Notes: generated by a model not told the origin, from the sequence alone. DNA of 64,000 bases from Alkalicoccus daliensis (GCF_900103955.1 NZ_FNIL01000001.1:620001-684000), one strand, 5' to 3'; numbered from the stretch's first letter, positions 8,964 to 19,357 are shown. Numbers and translations are program-made.

Positions 8964-9635
8964 TTACAACGGCCCGGAAATACCCTGCTTACGGATCATG
9001 AAGAAGTGCGCTCCGAGTAATCCAAGCAGTGCACCTGGCAGGAAGAATACGTGAATCGCAAAGAATCGGGCCAGTGTCTGTGCGCCGATGATGTCACCGC
9101 CGGCTAATAGAACTCTGGCAAAGTCTCCAACTACCGGAGCAGCTTCTGCGATTTCCAGTCCAACTACCGTTGCAAAGTATGCTTTCATGTCCCAAGGCAG
9201 GAGATATCCTGTAAAACCAAGACCTAAAATTACAAAGAATAATAGAACACCTACAACCCAGTTTAATTCTCTCGGTTTTTTATAGGAACCGGTAAAGAAA
9301 ACCCGTAATGTATGTAAAAACATCATTACGATAACCAGACTGGCACCCCAATGGTGCATTCCCCGCACAATCATCCCGTGCGTCACTTCATTCTGTAAGT
9401 AATAAACTGATTCATATGCATGAATGATATCCGGTACATAATACATTGTTAAAAACATACCCGATAAAATCTGAATGACAACAACAAAAAATGTCATTCC
9501 TCCAAAACAATAAACAAATGCTGAAAAATGGTGGGCCGGATTAACGTGCTCAGGTACCTCGTGGTCTGCAATATCTCGCCATAGAGGGGTTATATCGAGC
9601 CGTTCATCAACCCAGTCGTACACTTTTTGTAACAT
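8964..9635 (-). CDS. qcrB: Menaquinol:cytochrome c reductase cytochrome b subunit QcrB
   Basis: Cytochrome b6-type membrane subunit of 223 residues that carries the two b haems and the quinol sites. Cys43 in FVYCFGG is the residue that binds the extra haem covalently in Bacillus and b6f complexes. Histidine ligands are seen in RGMHHWGASLV and in AIHVFFLPG. It sits between qcrA (16-base gap) and qcrC (23-base gap). Confidence 0.96.
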   Translation of the reverse strand: MLQKVYDWVDERLDITPLWRDIADHEVPEHVNPAHHFSAFVYCFGGMTFFVVVIQILSGMFLTMYYVPDIIHAYESVYYLQNEVTHGMIVRGMHHWGASLVIVMMFLHTLRVFFTGSYKKPRELNWVVGVLLFFVILGLGFTGYLLPWDMKAYFATVVGLEIAEAAPVVGDFARVLLAGGDIIGAQTLARFFAIHVFFLPGALLGLLGAHFFMIRKQGISGPL

Positions 9636-9651
9636 TTTCTGGCCCCCTTAA

Positions 9652-10155
9652 TTAACCACGCTGATTAATTTGTCCTAAATAAATCATTCCGTCCCGAACT
9701 TCAACCTCGTAGACATCCAACGGCCGCGTTGGCGGCGTACCAGGAATATTTGTTCCGTCACGTTCAAATCTGCCGAAATGGCACGGACAGAAAAACTCTT
9801 CTGGATTTTCTTCATTGGTACCCCAGTTTACAGTACAACCAAGATGGGTACATATAGGTGATAGTGCCAGAATTTCATTTCCTTCTCGCAATACCCAGGC
9901 CGAGCGGCTTTGCTCTGATGAATACCAGCCATCATCCAGCTCTATACTGAAATCTACTCGCTGCGGTTCTTCAGAAACTTCGTCTTCACTTAATCCAACG
10001 GAAACAAATTCAGAGTCTCCTGCAGCTTCAAGCGCTGGATCTAAAGCCATTCTTACCATGGGAGCGAGCATTCCTGCTGCCATAAACCCGCCTACACCTG
10101 TTAATGTATAGGTCAAGAACTGGCGTCTTGAAACTCGGTGGTTTTTCTCGCTCAC
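9652..10155 (-). CDS. qcrA: Menaquinol:cytochrome c reductase Rieske iron-sulfur subunit QcrA
   Basis: Rieske 2Fe-2S protein of 167 residues. A twin-arginine-like start (SRRQFL, 9-14) precedes the single membrane anchor (15-33). The cluster ligands are CTHLGC (102-107) and CPCHFG (123-128). The start is GTG at 10155 with a GAGGAGGG site. The region between anchor and cluster is rich in acidic residues, like QcrC. It is the first gene of qcrABC, with a good promoter at 10217-10246. Confidence 0.96.
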   Translation of the reverse strand: MSEKNHRVSRRQFLTYTLTGVGGFMAAGMLAPMVRMALDPALEAAGDSEFVSVGLSEDEVSEEPQRVDFSIELDDGWYSSEQSRSAWVLREGNEILALSPICTHLGCTVNWGTNEENPEEFFCPCHFGRFERDGTNIPGTPPTRPLDVYEVEVRDGMIYLGQINQRG

Positions 10156-10216
10156 GACCTTCCCTCCTCACTTACTTTCTACACACTTTTATAAAATATC
10201 ATACTAAGACATTTAC

Positions 10217-10246
10217 ATCATAGCCTATCAAACAGGACCATGTCAA
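10217..10246 (-). promoter_or_regulatory. Sigma-A promoter of qcrABC
   Basis: On the minus strand a perfect TTGACA (10246-10241) is followed after 18 bases by TATGAT (10222-10217), about 60 bases before the qcrA start. Confidence 0.75.
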
Positions 10247-10284
10247 TAAAATAAGGCTAATCATTTTATAAGAATAGTATTCTC

Positions 10285-10298
10285 TAAAAGCGCTTTCT
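10285..10298. promoter_or_regulatory. Possible cre (CcpA) site upstream of qcrA
   Basis: TAAAAGCGCTTTCT fits the cre pattern TGWNANCGNTNWCA with two mismatches. It lies about 40 bases upstream of the qcr -35 box and touches the ypiF stop codon. Weak evidence. Confidence 0.25.
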
Positions 10299-10752
10299 AA
10301 CTCCATTTTTCAGTCATTAATGGAATGATCTGCTGCGCCTGCTGTTCTATAGACTGCTGTCTTTTGTTCGTATCCATTTCCGCTAATGAAAAAGCAGGTA
10401 TCCATACTAATTCTCCTAAATCCCTTGCGTCTGCCTGTCTCCAACGGGAATCAGAAGTAACATAAAGAAAATGTGAGAATCCCTGATTCTTAAAATGTTC
10501 TGTCCAAGTCTTTAATCTTTCCAGCCTATCCTCGGTAGATTCTTCTTTCAGATAAGTGAAAGGAGGCAAAAGGTAAACTCTTCCAGTATATTGTCTTTCA
10601 AGAAAATCTGTTAAATAGGAAGTGAATTCTCCCATACGCACCGCTTCTTCCTGCTCTTTCCCTCCAGCAACCGGCAGTAGAGGGATAATTGCTGTATCTA
10701 CATATTCTTTTGCGCTTTGGTACGTTTTTGCATCATTTTCATTCCATCTCAT
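10297..10752 (-). CDS. ypiF: YpiF family protein (DUF2487)
   Basis: A 151-residue soluble protein of the DUF2487/YpiF family, which is found next to qcrA in Bacillus. No catalytic motif is evident and the function is unknown. The body contains RVYLLPPFTYLKEE and FSHFLYVTSDSRW, the recognisable parts of the family. It is preceded by a repeat copy rather than by ypiB directly, so it probably has its own promoter, which I could not place. Confidence 0.8.
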   Translation of the reverse strand: MRWNENDAKTYQSAKEYVDTAIIPLLPVAGGKEQEEAVRMGEFTSYLTDFLERQYTGRVYLLPPFTYLKEESTEDRLERLKTWTEHFKNQGFSHFLYVTSDSRWRQADARDLGELVWIPAFSLAEMDTNKRQQSIEQQAQQIIPLMTEKWS

Positions 10753-10790
10753 AAAAATACCCCTATCTTCAAGTAATTTGTTAATAGAAA

Positions 10791-10890
10791 AGCTGCCTTA
10801 AAAAATAAAGTTCCATTTATAAAGAAGTAATAACGCTGTTACACTTTCGAAAGGGCTTGCCTATTGGCTTGTTCCCGGCTAATTTCGGCG
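10791..10890 (+). repeat. Dispersed repeat family A, copy 2
   Basis: Blocks AGCTGCCTTAAAAAATAAAG, AAAGAAGTAATAACGCTG, CACTTTCGAAAGGGCTTGCC and TTGTTCCCGGCTAATTTCGG align in order with the copies at 5452-5544 (opposite strand) and 33611-33710. It fills most of the ypiF-ypiB spacer. Confidence 0.75.
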
Positions 10891-10956
10891 AAAAGACATT
10901 TTGCCATTATGAATGTTCAGGCGGTGCTTGTGCAGGTTTTTCAGCACTGCCTATCC

Positions 10957-10985
10957 AAAAAAAAGAGCCCTAGGAATCGAGGGCT
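10957..10985 (-). terminator. Terminator overlapping the ypiB stop codon
   Basis: The six-pair stem AGCCCT/AGGGCT (10966-10971, 10980-10985) is followed on the minus strand by eight T. The TAG stop of ypiB (10970-10972) lies in the descending arm of the stem. Confidence 0.75.
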
Positions 10986-11521
10986 TTCAATTCTGAATAT
11001 CTTTTAGAAAGAGTATTAAATGCATCACGGTTCTTATTCTCCAGTGCAGCATCAATCTGTTCCTCCAGCGTTTTAAGCTGCTGTTTTCGCACTGCCTCGT
11101 CAAGGACAAGCTCTGCTAAAAGACCATTTACTGTCTCTTCTTCTACATTTACCGGTAAATAAGGATTTTCTTCCAGTACTGCAGCATACTGAGGCAGTGT
11201 GTGTTTCTCTCTAAAGTTAAGCTGAATAAAAATATCTTCGTTGCGATTAAGTCGAATATCATGAAAAGATTTTTCAGCATCCATGGTAACATGCTGATTT
11301 TTGTGAAATGCAAAAGGTACCTGGTCCACGTCGTTAGCTGAAATCATCAAAGCTTTCGGGCAGTGTTCCGCCTGCTCAACAAAATGCACGCGTTCCATTA
11401 ATATATCGTCACTCATCAAGAAATTTAGCAGCCATGCACATTCTCTTCTTTTAAGCTGGTATTTTTCCAGGAACCACTTAAGAAAATCCCGCTTTTCCAT
11501 TACTGGAATTGCACTGTTCAT
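10970..11521 (-). CDS. ypiB: UPF0302 protein YpiB with IDEAL domain
   Basis: A 183-residue protein of the UPF0302/YpiB family. The N-terminal part has the family pattern EKRDFLKWFLEKYQLKRREC (about 8-27). The C-terminal part (about 140-178) fits an IDEAL domain (VLDEAVRKQQLKTLEEQIDA). Function is unknown. The frame is open up to 11608, but I chose ATG 11521 because GGGAGGG lies just upstream and the family begins here. It follows ypiA by about 100 bases, as in B. subtilis. Confidence 0.86.
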   Translation of the reverse strand: MNSAIPVMEKRDFLKWFLEKYQLKRRECAWLLNFLMSDDILMERVHFVEQAEHCPKALMISANDVDQVPFAFHKNQHVTMDAEKSFHDIRLNRNEDIFIQLNFREKHTLPQYAAVLEENPYLPVNVEEETVNGLLAELVLDEAVRKQQLKTLEEQIDAALENKNRDAFNTLSKRYSELKALDS

Positions 11522-11623
11522 TACGTTTCCCTCCCTTTCACTATTCGCTCGCAGCAAGATATATTCTGCTATAGTATCTATTCTACGCCTGCAGATAAAA
11601 TCCTGCAAAGAAAAACTATTACA

Positions 11624-12892
11624 TTATATTTCTTTTAACTCTTCTATTCTGAACCGTATATCTTCCCTGTCCGGATCATGAGATAAAACTTCTTCCAGCA
11701 GGGGCAGTGCTTTATTTTTCTGGCGGTTGGCTAGATATACCATCGCTGCATCTTCCAGCAGTCTCTCATCTCTGTCAGAGCTGGATAAAGCAACGTCCAT
11801 AGCCTGTGCTGCGCCCTGGATATCATCTTCCTCAAATAATGCTTTCGCACGGAACCTTTCATACATAGGGTCAAATTCATGGTAGTCATCCAGGAAGCGG
11901 ATTAATTCCAGCATTTCCTTATAATCCTCCACATCGTCATAATAAAATAATGCCTCCTGCACCGCAGATACATTTGAAGGGTTCATTGCAATCACTCTTT
12001 TTAAAAATTCTCTCCCATCCTCTGTTTCCCCTTGGGAAAGCTGTAATTTAGCCATTTCAAGATAGAGCTCTTCGTTAAATTCATCTCTGCTGATTCCTTC
12101 TTTAAGTGCTTCTCTTGCTTCATCCCAATTTTTCATTGCCATATGCGCTTTTGCTAGTGCTCCATACGCGGATGTATAATCAGGATCCTGTTCCAGCAGT
12201 TTATTAAATGCATCGACTGCGGTGATATAATCTTCCAGCTGCAGTGAGGTATAACCCAGGCCAAATAAACCATCTGCCGTTGGTTCTTTCTTTAAACCTT
12301 CTTTATAATGTTCAATCGCTTCCTCAAACTGTCCGCTTGCACTGTATGCTTCTGCAAGTCTTACCTGAGGGTCTACTGGCAGATCATCCGGCAGATTCCC
12401 CTGGTAAACAGCTTGTTTGTAATAGGAGATAGCCTGTTGATAGTCACCTCTGTTTAAATAAAATTCCGCCAGGCCTAACTGAAGTACACTTTCGTTCGGC
12501 ATATGCTTCAGTGCTTCCAGTAATTTTTTCTCGGCAACTTCCTCCAGGCCCTGGCTTTCATATAAATCAGCTAAAAGAAGCTGTGCCTGAAGAAACGCAG
12601 GATCCTTTTCATTGATTTCATTGAGCATGTCCAAGGCTTCTTCTTCTTTACCAAGCTCTATATAGCATTCAGAAGCAAATGCAAATAACTCTCCATGATC
12701 AGGATATTTAAACATCAGATCTTCTGCTAATATTAATGCCTTATCTACAAGCCCCAGCTCGTAATACAGCTCAGCGATCGTCCGCTTAGTTTCATCATCC
12801 GCACCCTCAATGATATTTTCAACTTTTGTAAGTCCTTCTTCATGGTACCCATCTTCAATTAGTTTAATAGCTTCCTGCAGTTTCTCATTCAT
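11624..12892 (-). CDS. ypiA: Tetratricopeptide repeat protein YpiA
   Basis: A 422-residue soluble protein made almost wholly of tetratricopeptide repeats, with helix pairs such as YYELGLVDKALILAEDLMFK and LEDYITAVDAFNKLLEQDPD. It should be a protein-binding scaffold; its partner is unknown. It is strongly acidic. The gene lies between ypiB and the end of the aromatic operon, which is its place in B. subtilis. Confidence 0.88.
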   Translation of the reverse strand: MNEKLQEAIKLIEDGYHEEGLTKVENIIEGADDETKRTIAELYYELGLVDKALILAEDLMFKYPDHGELFAFASECYIELGKEEEALDMLNEINEKDPAFLQAQLLLADLYESQGLEEVAEKKLLEALKHMPNESVLQLGLAEFYLNRGDYQQAISYYKQAVYQGNLPDDLPVDPQVRLAEAYSASGQFEEAIEHYKEGLKKEPTADGLFGLGYTSLQLEDYITAVDAFNKLLEQDPDYTSAYGALAKAHMAMKNWDEAREALKEGISRDEFNEELYLEMAKLQLSQGETEDGREFLKRVIAMNPSNVSAVQEALFYYDDVEDYKEMLELIRFLDDYHEFDPMYERFRAKALFEEDDIQGAAQAMDVALSSSDRDERLLEDAAMVYLANRQKNKALPLLEEVLSHDPDREDIRFRIEELKEI

Positions 12893-13213
12893 AAAGTTAA
12901 GTTCTCCCTTCTTTCTGCTTCTTCTATTTTGTCAACTGAAAAGAAGATTGTCCACCATTAATGCCTCCGGCTTCCATGAGCTCCTTTTGTCAGTAAAAAA
13001 CTTCGATACAACTTCAAAATTTTGTTTTAAGCCTTCTGCTTAAGATGTAAAGGTTCTCCACGGCAAGCGGAGAAATAAAAACCGCAGACACTGCATTCCA
13101 GCATCCTATAGGCAATCATTTTCATTTAAATGGATAATCAATAGACGTGACATTACAAAGCAAAAGAGAACGTATATGTACAGTCCCATACGTCCTCTAA
13201 ATAGAAAAACATT
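12893..13213. other. Spacer between aroA and ypiA
   Basis: Holds the aromatic operon terminator (13162-13198). No gene is supported. A TTGACA at about 12935 on the minus strand has no convincing -10 box. A short AACTTCGATACAACTTC block recalls the dispersed repeats, but too weakly to call. Confidence 0.5.
13162..13198 (-). terminator. Terminator at the end of the trp/aro supraoperon
   Basis: On the minus strand AGAGGACGTAT pairs imperfectly with ATACGTTCTCT (arms 13187-13198 and 13165-13176), followed by TTTTGCTTT. It lies 16 bases past the aroA stop. Confidence 0.7.
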
Positions 13214-14500
13214 TTAATTTAACAAGCCTTTTAAATCCTCAAAGAAATCCGGGTAAGATACTGCAATTGCTTCTGTATCTTTTACTTTTACTTCTCCTTC
13301 AGAAATGAGGCCTGCCAGTGCCATTGTCATGCCGATACGATGGTCGTGAAAACTTTCTACTTCTGCTCCCTTTAAAGGGGTAGGTCCGTGAATAATCATA
13401 CCGTCTTCCGTAGCTTCGCAGGAAGCTCCCAGTTTGTTCAGCTGATTTACTACAGTATCAATTCTATTCGTTTCTTTTACTTTTAATTCAGCAGCATCCT
13501 TAATCACTGTAGTCCCCTCTGCCTGGGTAGCAAGCAGCGCTAATACGGGAATTTCATCTATTAACCGCGGAATATCTGCTCCAGCTATCTCTACGGCTTT
13601 TAGGGAAGAAGCTTTTATTCTAATATCAGCTACTGGTTCTCCCCCGAGCATACGCTCGTTTTCCAGAGTAACATCTGCCCCTGCTCTTTTCATTACATCG
13701 ATAATGCCGGCTCTTGTAGGATTAATTCCTACTACATCCAGTTTGATTTCACTCTCAGGAACAATTGCGCCTGCCACCAGCATAAATGCAGCAGAAGAAA
13801 TATCTCCCGGTACTTCCACTTTTGTCGCCTGCAGCTTCTGTCCGCCTCTGATTGTCGCTGACAGATCTTCAGTTTCTACTTCCACGCCGAAGGTTCTCAG
13901 CATTCTTTCAGTATGATCTCTTGAAAGGAACGGCTCCGTTACTGTCGTTTGTCCATTTGCGTACAATCCTGCCAAAAGAACAGCCGATTTCACCTGTGCA
14001 CTTGCTACTGGAGAAAAGTAGTGAATTCCCTGCAGATTTCCGCCGCGTATCGTTAAAGGGGTGTAATTCCCAAAATCCCTGCCATCTATAGAAGCATTCA
14101 TCATTTTTAAAGGTCCTGTTACACGCCGCATTGGCCGTTTCGCAATTGAATCGTCTCCGGCCAATACATTATAAAATTCCTGACCTGCCAATATACCGGA
14201 TAACAGACGTATCGTTGTACCGGAGTTTCCTACATCCAACAGTTTATCAGGTTCAGCCAATCCTGAAGACCCTTTTCCTTCTACAGTAATCACATCATCA
14301 GTTTCGGTTATTTCAACCCCAAGTTCCCTCATGCAGCTGATTGTACTTAAGCAATCCTGTCCTCTTAAAAATCCATGGATAGTGGAGGTTCCTTCTGCAA
14401 TAGATGCAAATAATACAGCTCTATGACTGATAGATTTATCTCCGGGTATTTTCACAGTCCCTTTCAGAGGGCCTTTCGCTTTCTGTATCACTTTTATCAT
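13214..14500 (-). CDS. aroA: 3-phosphoshikimate 1-carboxyvinyltransferase (EPSP synthase)
   Basis: Transfers the enolpyruvyl group of PEP to shikimate 3-phosphate in chorismate synthesis; the B. subtilis name is aroE. It has 428 residues from the ATG at 14500, which has GGGAGG upstream; an in-frame upstream start at 14542 would overlap tyrA and lacks a ribosome site. Motifs are GDKSISHRA (N-terminal domain), [15 protein letters not shown] and RDHTERML. It is the last gene of the supraoperon, 19 bases after tyrA. Confidence 0.95.
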   Translation of the reverse strand: MIKVIQKAKGPLKGTVKIPGDKSISHRAVLFASIAEGTSTIHGFLRGQDCLSTISCMRELGVEITETDDVITVEGKGSSGLAEPDKLLDVGNSGTTIRLLSGILAGQEFYNVLAGDDSIAKRPMRRVTGPLKMMNASIDGRDFGNYTPLTIRGGNLQGIHYFSPVASAQVKSAVLLAGLYANGQTTVTEPFLSRDHTERMLRTFGVEVETEDLSATIRGGQKLQATKVEVPGDISSAAFMLVAGAIVPESEIKLDVVGINPTRAGIIDVMKRAGADVTLENERMLGGEPVADIRIKASSLKAVEIAGADIPRLIDEIPVLALLATQAEGTTVIKDAAELKVKETNRIDTVVNQLNKLGASCEATEDGMIIHGPTPLKGAEVESFHDHRIGMTMALAGLISEGEVKVKDTEAIAVSYPDFFEDLKGLLN

Positions 14501-14519
14501 TTCATTGCCTCCCTGAATG

Positions 14520-15623
14520 TTATGGAGCGTCGTAGGTTTCATACATATGTTCCTCTAATAATGTTTTCGCAGTAATCAGATCACTTTCTGAACGGAAACT
14601 CAATCTTAAAGCCCCCATTATTCCTTCGCGGGCTTCGATAATTCGGATGTTAGTAATACTGATATTCTGTTTAGCTAGTAATCCCGTTACATCAGAAATT
14701 ACCCCTGGATGGTCCGGGATATCGACAAATAAGTCATAGAACGGGAGCATCGCACCTTTTTTCTTTGAAGGTAAATTATCTCTGGCAGCTTTGGCATCAG
14801 CAAAAAAGTCATAAATCATCTCTGCATTTTCACTTTCAATCATCTCTTCGATACGTGTCATCTGCTCTTTCCATTCTCCAATCATTGGGAGAAGAGTTGA
14901 TCGATTGTGGATTAATATATCGCGCCACATCGTTGGTGAAGCAGAGGCAATGCGAGTAATATCTCTGAAACCGCCGGCTGCCAACTGCTGTACCAGTGGA
15001 TCCTCTTCCCCTGCTTTTTTCACCTGATGAACGAGAGAAGAAGCAATAATGTGCGGCAGATGGCTCACCAAACCGGCAAACCTGTCGTGGGAGACCGCAT
15101 CTAGCTGAATAAACTTAGCTCTGGTCCCTTTTAAAAGGTTCTGCAGCTGAATTAATTTTGAATCAGGTGTTTCTTCACTGGGAGTCAGTATGTAAAAAGC
15201 ATTTTCAAACAGCCTTTCCCGTGCTGCTTCCACTCCCGTTTTGTGAGAACCGGCCATCGGATGACCGCCGATAAAAGTAACTCCTTTCCCATTCAGACGG
15301 TTTCCTGCTTCCATTACTGACTGCTTGGTACTTCCTACATCGGTAACGATCGCACCCTCTTTCAGCGGCAGAGAAGAAAGCTCATCCAGAATTTTTATAG
15401 AGCTTTCTACTGGAGAAGCAATAATAATCACATCTGCATCCTTGACTATTTCTCCAAGGTTATCCCCGTCTTCCTGAATAATTTGAAGACTTCTTGCCAG
15501 TTTCACTGCCTGCTTGTTTACATCAAAACCTTTGATTACCGATTGAGGATAGCTGCTTTTAATTGCAAGAGCCAGAGATCCTCCAATGAGCCCTAAACCT
15601 ATAATAACAACATTTTTCTTCAA
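14520..15623 (-). CDS. tyrA: Prephenate dehydrogenase with ACT domain
   Basis: NAD-dependent oxidative decarboxylation of prephenate in tyrosine synthesis. It has 367 residues. The Rossmann loop [10 protein letters not shown] lies at about 8-17, the prephenate-binding [12 protein letters not shown] at about 119-130, and a C-terminal ACT domain (about 295-365, [20 protein letters not shown]) probably gives feedback control by tyrosine. It follows hisC by 12 bases. Confidence 0.95.
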   Translation of the reverse strand: MKKNVVIIGLGLIGGSLALAIKSSYPQSVIKGFDVNKQAVKLARSLQIIQEDGDNLGEIVKDADVIIIASPVESSIKILDELSSLPLKEGAIVTDVGSTKQSVMEAGNRLNGKGVTFIGGHPMAGSHKTGVEAARERLFENAFYILTPSEETPDSKLIQLQNLLKGTRAKFIQLDAVSHDRFAGLVSHLPHIIASSLVHQVKKAGEEDPLVQQLAAGGFRDITRIASASPTMWRDILIHNRSTLLPMIGEWKEQMTRIEEMIESENAEMIYDFFADAKAARDNLPSKKKGAMLPFYDLFVDIPDHPGVISDVTGLLAKQNISITNIRIIEAREGIMGALRLSFRSESDLITAKTLLEEHMYETYDAP

Positions 15624-15635
15624 AAAAGAATCCTC

Positions 15636-16718
15636 CTATTTAAGCCAGCTTAACAGCTCAGCCCTTATCTTATCATTTTGAGCCGGGGTGCCCAGAGTGA
15701 TCCTTACATATTCAGGAAAGCCGAGTGCTTCTCCGTTTCTTACAATAAAGCCTGCGTGCAGGAGCTTATCAAAAACTTCACCGCCTGGCCTGTTTACACT
15801 CATTAAAATAAAATTTGCTTCAGAAGGAAAGTAGGGAAAGTTGTTTTCTTTACAGAAGTGTTCAAACTTTATCATTTCCTCAGCATTCTGCTGTACACAT
15901 CCGTTTAAGAATTCAGTATCATCTATTGCAGCTATCGCTGCTGCCTGCGCTACACTATTTGTATTAAATGGCTCTCTCCCGGGCTCTACAGCTTGAATAA
16001 ATTCTTCATGCCCAATACCGTACCCTACCCGAAGCGAAGCAAGTCCGTATGCTTTAGAAAAAGTTCTTAAAATCATTAAATTTTTATATTTATCCAGTAA
16101 CGGGATAGTTGACGGATAATCTTCTGCCCGCACATACTCAAAGTAAGCTTCATCACTTACTACCAGGACATCTTCTGGAACTTTTTCCATAAAAGCAGTA
16201 AATGCCTGCTCGTTGACGTAAGTACCTGAGGGGTTATTTGGATTACATACAAACACAATTTTCGTGCGCTCGTCTATTTCAGCATACATAGCTTCCAAGT
16301 CATGTACACCGTCTGCCAGCGGAACTTCTTTTACTTCCGTTCCTTCTATTACTGCATTGTGTTTGTATTGTGGAAACGTAGGAACGGCTGTGACAATATT
16401 GTCGCCAGCACTTAAAATTGCTCTGCATAGTATTAAGATTACTTCGTCAGAACCGTTCCCAAATATAAGCTGTTCTTCTTTCACATTCTGCTGTTCTGCA
16501 ACTTTTTGGCGCAGCAGCCGGGCATAGCCATCGGGATATACAGCTACTTGCGCAATTGCTTCATTAACAGCCTTTGCTACTTCAGGAGACGCACCATAAG
16601 GATTTTCGTTGGAAGCAAGTTTAATAACTTCATCCAGTCCGAGTTCCCTTTTCACTTCATCCATAGGCTTCCCTGGCTGATAAGGGTGAAGTCCTATCAT
16701 AGATTGTTTAACTTTCAT
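15636..16718 (-). CDS. hisC: Histidinol-phosphate / aromatic aminotransferase
   Basis: PLP-dependent class I/II aminotransferase of 360 residues. Motifs are SNENPYGAS, FGNGSDEVI, CNPNNPSGTYV, SDEAYFEY and the PLP-lysine segment TFSKAYGLASLRVGYG. In B. subtilis the gene in this same trp-tyr context serves both histidine and aromatic amino acid synthesis, and the position between trpA and tyrA supports that dual role here. Which substrate dominates cannot be read from sequence. Confidence 0.93.
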   Translation of the reverse strand: MKVKQSMIGLHPYQPGKPMDEVKRELGLDEVIKLASNENPYGASPEVAKAVNEAIAQVAVYPDGYARLLRQKVAEQQNVKEEQLIFGNGSDEVILILCRAILSAGDNIVTAVPTFPQYKHNAVIEGTEVKEVPLADGVHDLEAMYAEIDERTKIVFVCNPNNPSGTYVNEQAFTAFMEKVPEDVLVVSDEAYFEYVRAEDYPSTIPLLDKYKNLMILRTFSKAYGLASLRVGYGIGHEEFIQAVEPGREPFNTNSVAQAAAIAAIDDTEFLNGCVQQNAEEMIKFEHFCKENNFPYFPSEANFILMSVNRPGGEVFDKLLHAGFIVRNGEALGFPEYVRITLGTPAQNDKIRAELLSWLK

Positions 16719-16736
16719 TGTTTTTCCTCCTAAACT

Positions 16737-17534
16737 TTATGCAGTTAAATCTTTAATAAATAAAGCGATCTCTTCTAAAGCTTTTGGTTTTTCATCCGGA
16801 TTATTAAGGTGTTCTGCTCTCTCGGAAATAAATCGGACAAGTGCACTTCCGACAATCACACCGTCAGCAATTTTTTGAAAAAACTGCACATGCTCCTGTT
16901 TGGATATGCCAAATCCTGCAAGTACTGGAACTTTAGAGAATGACTTTAATTCTGCAATCGTTTCTTCCAGTTCATCTGCAAAATTTTCTCTGGTCCCTGT
17001 GACTCCAAGGGAAGTAACATAATAAATAAACCCCTCACCTAAACTGCTTATTTTCTGCATTCTGTTTCGCGAGCTGGGAGCTACGAGAGAAATCAGGGAA
17101 ATTCCAGCTTCATTACAAATAGCTCTTAGTTCATCACTTTCTTCATGCGGAAGGTCCGGTATCAGTATCCCATCCATATCGGCTTCCTTCATTAAGTTAA
17201 TGACTTCCTGAAAACCAACTGACAGTACTGGATTCACATAAGTAAATAATACAAGAGGTACAGTTAATCCTCTGTCTCTTGCTTCTTTAGCTCCCTGTAC
17301 AGCTTTTTTTAAACTTCCACCAGCTGCTCTTGCCTGATCTCCCGCTTCCTGGATAACCGGCCCATCTGCAAGAGGGTCACTGAAAGGGACCCCCCATTCA
17401 ATAGCACTGACACCGGCTTTTTGCAGAGTTAACGCAATATCGATAGAAGCTTCGTACGAAGGGTGACTGCTCATAATATAAGGGACAAACCGATTTTTCT
17501 CTTCCTGAAATTCTTTCGCAGTTAAACGATTCAT
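16737..17534 (-). CDS. trpA: Tryptophan synthase alpha subunit
   Basis: Cleaves indole-3-glycerol phosphate to indole, which is channelled to the beta subunit. It has 265 residues. The catalytic glutamate and aspartate lie in [16 protein letters not shown] (about 42-57). The phosphate-binding end carries AGFGISK and GVIVGSALV. It overlaps the trpFB stop by four bases, so the alpha chain is translationally coupled to the fused upstream gene. Confidence 0.96.
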   Translation of the reverse strand: MNRLTAKEFQEEKNRFVPYIMSSHPSYEASIDIALTLQKAGVSAIEWGVPFSDPLADGPVIQEAGDQARAAGGSLKKAVQGAKEARDRGLTVPLVLFTYVNPVLSVGFQEVINLMKEADMDGILIPDLPHEESDELRAICNEAGISLISLVAPSSRNRMQKISSLGEGFIYYVTSLGVTGTRENFADELEETIAELKSFSKVPVLAGFGISKQEHVQFFQKIADGVIVGSALVRFISERAEHLNNPDEKPKALEEIALFIKDLTA

Positions 17535-19357
17535 TCCTCATTCCCCTCCAACGTCTGCTGTATTGTATTTACGTCTTTATCTCCACGACCAGAGAGACAA
17601 ACAAGAATTACTTCCTCTTTATCCATTTCGGGCGCATGTTTCTCTACAAATGCTAACGCATGCGCAGTTTCAATTGCAGGAAGTATTCCTTCGAGTTCAC
17701 AAAGGTCCTTCAGCGCTTTCATTGCTTCCTCGTCAGTTGCCGGAACATAGTTTACTCTTTCAATATCCCTGAGATGTGCATGCTCCGGTCCAATGCCCGG
17801 GTAATCCAGACCTGCCGAAATAGAATAAGGCTCCGTGATATTTCCGTGCTCATCCTGCAGCAGATAAGATAAGGAACCATGAAGTACTCCTTTTCTCCCT
17901 TTAGATAACGTGGCTGCATGTTCTGTTGTGTCTATTCCTTTTCCTGCAGCTTCGACTCCAGTTAATTTAACTTCGCTGTCATTTATAAATGGATGGAACA
18001 TTCCGATCGCATTACTGCCGCCACCGACGCAGGCTACCACATGATCCGGCAGTTTTCCGATTCTTTCTTTTAACTGACTTTTGCTTTCCGTACCGATAAC
18101 ACTTTGAAAATCCCTGACCATCATCGGGTAAGGATGAGGGCCTACAGCACTTCCGATTAGATAAAAAGTATCTTCTACATTTGCTACCCAGTGCCTGATT
18201 GCTTCATTCGTAGCATCTTTTAACGTTTTCCCGCCTGAAGTTACTTCAATTACTTCTGCTCCCAGCAGCCTCATTCGAAAAACATTTAACTCCTGTCTTT
18301 TAATGTCTTCGGCACCCATAAACACTTTGCAGGTTAAACCAAACCTTGCTGCTACCGTAGCTGATGCTACACCGTGCTGTCCGGCACCGGTTTCAGCGAT
18401 AATCTGCTTTTTCCCCATTCTAATCGCGAGAAGCGCCTGTGCAAGAGCATTGTTAATTTTATGTGCACCTGTATGGTTTAAATCTTCCCGTTTTAAATAA
18501 ATTTTTGCTCCGCCATAGTGCTCCGTAAGCCGTTCTGCATAAGTTAAAGCTGTAGGCCGACCGGAATACTCCTTCATTTCTTTCCACAATGCTTCCTGAT
18601 ACGCCGGATCATCTTTCGCATCCCGGTAAGCATTCTCCAGTTCTTCCAGTGCATACATCAGCGTTTCCGGCACATATTTTCCACCAAACGGGCCGAATCT
18701 TCCTAACGCATCAGGCGCCTGATAAATATTTTTCAGTGAATCAGTCATCTGCTTCATCTTCCTTTCGTCTTTCGTTTCCTTACTTTCAATTCCTGAAGAA
18801 ACATCAATGCCATCAGGTTGATATAAAAGAAGTTCTTTTATATTATCCGGGGTTACTCCGCCTGCGATAAAGCAGCTGACCCCCTGCCTCTTTGCTTCCT
18901 TCTGATAAGAAGGTACAGCTCCCCAGTCAAATTTATTTCCCGTGCCACCCCAGTGTCCGGGCGATTTTGTATCCACTACAAAACCGTCCACTACATTTTC
19001 AAATTGCTTCATCATTTCGATCCCATGCGTATCATGGTGAATTGTTTTAAAGATTTCTCCCTGGTATTCTGTCCGCAGATTTTCTACGTATTCAGGCGAT
19101 TCCGTTCCGTGAAGCTGAAGCACATCAAGCTTAGCTTCTTTTGCAGTACTTACAACTTTTTCGATTGCTTCGTTTACAAATACTCCAACAAGCTTTTTTG
19201 TACCTTTATGATTATTCTGCTGCCATTTTGCAACATCCTCAGGAAAAACTTGACGCTTGCTTTTCACAAAAATAAAACCTATATAATCAACATCTGTCTG
19301 AATGATTTTTTTGTAGTCTTCCTCAGTGCGGGTACCGCAGAATTTGAGCAAACTCAT
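17531..19357 (-). CDS. trpFB: TrpF-TrpB fusion: phosphoribosylanthranilate isomerase / tryptophan synthase beta
   Basis: One uninterrupted 608-codon frame encodes two enzymes that are separate in B. subtilis. Residues 1 to about 203 are TrpF: catalytic Cys7 in KFCGTR, catalytic Asp129 in [14 protein letters not shown], and [11 protein letters not shown] near 163. Residues about 204-608 are Trp[15 protein letters not shown] near 221-234, the PLP lysine 300 in [19 protein letters not shown] at 321-329 and [10 protein letters not shown] further on. The TrpF C-terminal helix (KDERKMKQ) runs straight into the TrpB N-terminus with no linker. An internal ATG at 18748 (residue 204) has AAAGGAAG upstream, so free TrpB of 405 residues could also be made. 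A lost stop codon or a base error at the junction are alternatives. Both halves look intact. It overlaps trpC and trpA by four bases each. Confidence 0.92.
   Translation of the reverse strand: MSLLKFCGTRTEEDYKKIIQTDVDYIGFIFVKSKRQVFPEDVAKWQQNNHKGTKKLVGVFVNEAIEKVVSTAKEAKLDVLQLHGTESPEYVENLRTEYQGEIFKTIHHDTHGIEMMKQFENVVDGFVVDTKSPGHWGGTGNKFDWGAVPSYQKEAKRQGVSCFIAGGVTPDNIKELLLYQPDGIDVSSGIESKETKDERKMKQMTDSLKNIYQAPDALGRFGPFGGKYVPETLMYALEELENAYRDAKDDPAYQEALWKEMKEYSGRPTALTYAERLTEHYGGAKIYLKREDLNHTGAHKINNALAQALLAIRMGKKQIIAETGAGQHGVASATVAARFGLTCKVFMGAEDIKRQELNVFRMRLLGAEVIEVTSGGKTLKDATNEAIRHWVANVEDTFYLIGSAVGPHPYPMMVRDFQSVIGTESKSQLKERIGKLPDHVVACVGGGSNAIGMFHPFINDSEVKLTGVEAAGKGIDTTEHAATLSKGRKGVLHGSLSYLLQDEHGNITEPYSISAGLDYPGIGPEHAHLRDIERVNYVPATDEEAMKALKDLCELEGILPAIETAHALAFVEKHAPEMDKEEVILVCLSGRGDKDVNTIQQTLEGNEE

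Noticed and set aside
18725-18800. Reading trpF and trpB as two separate genes
   Set aside because: No stop codon separates them in the sequence as given, so the fusion is reported, with the internal start noted as an alternative.
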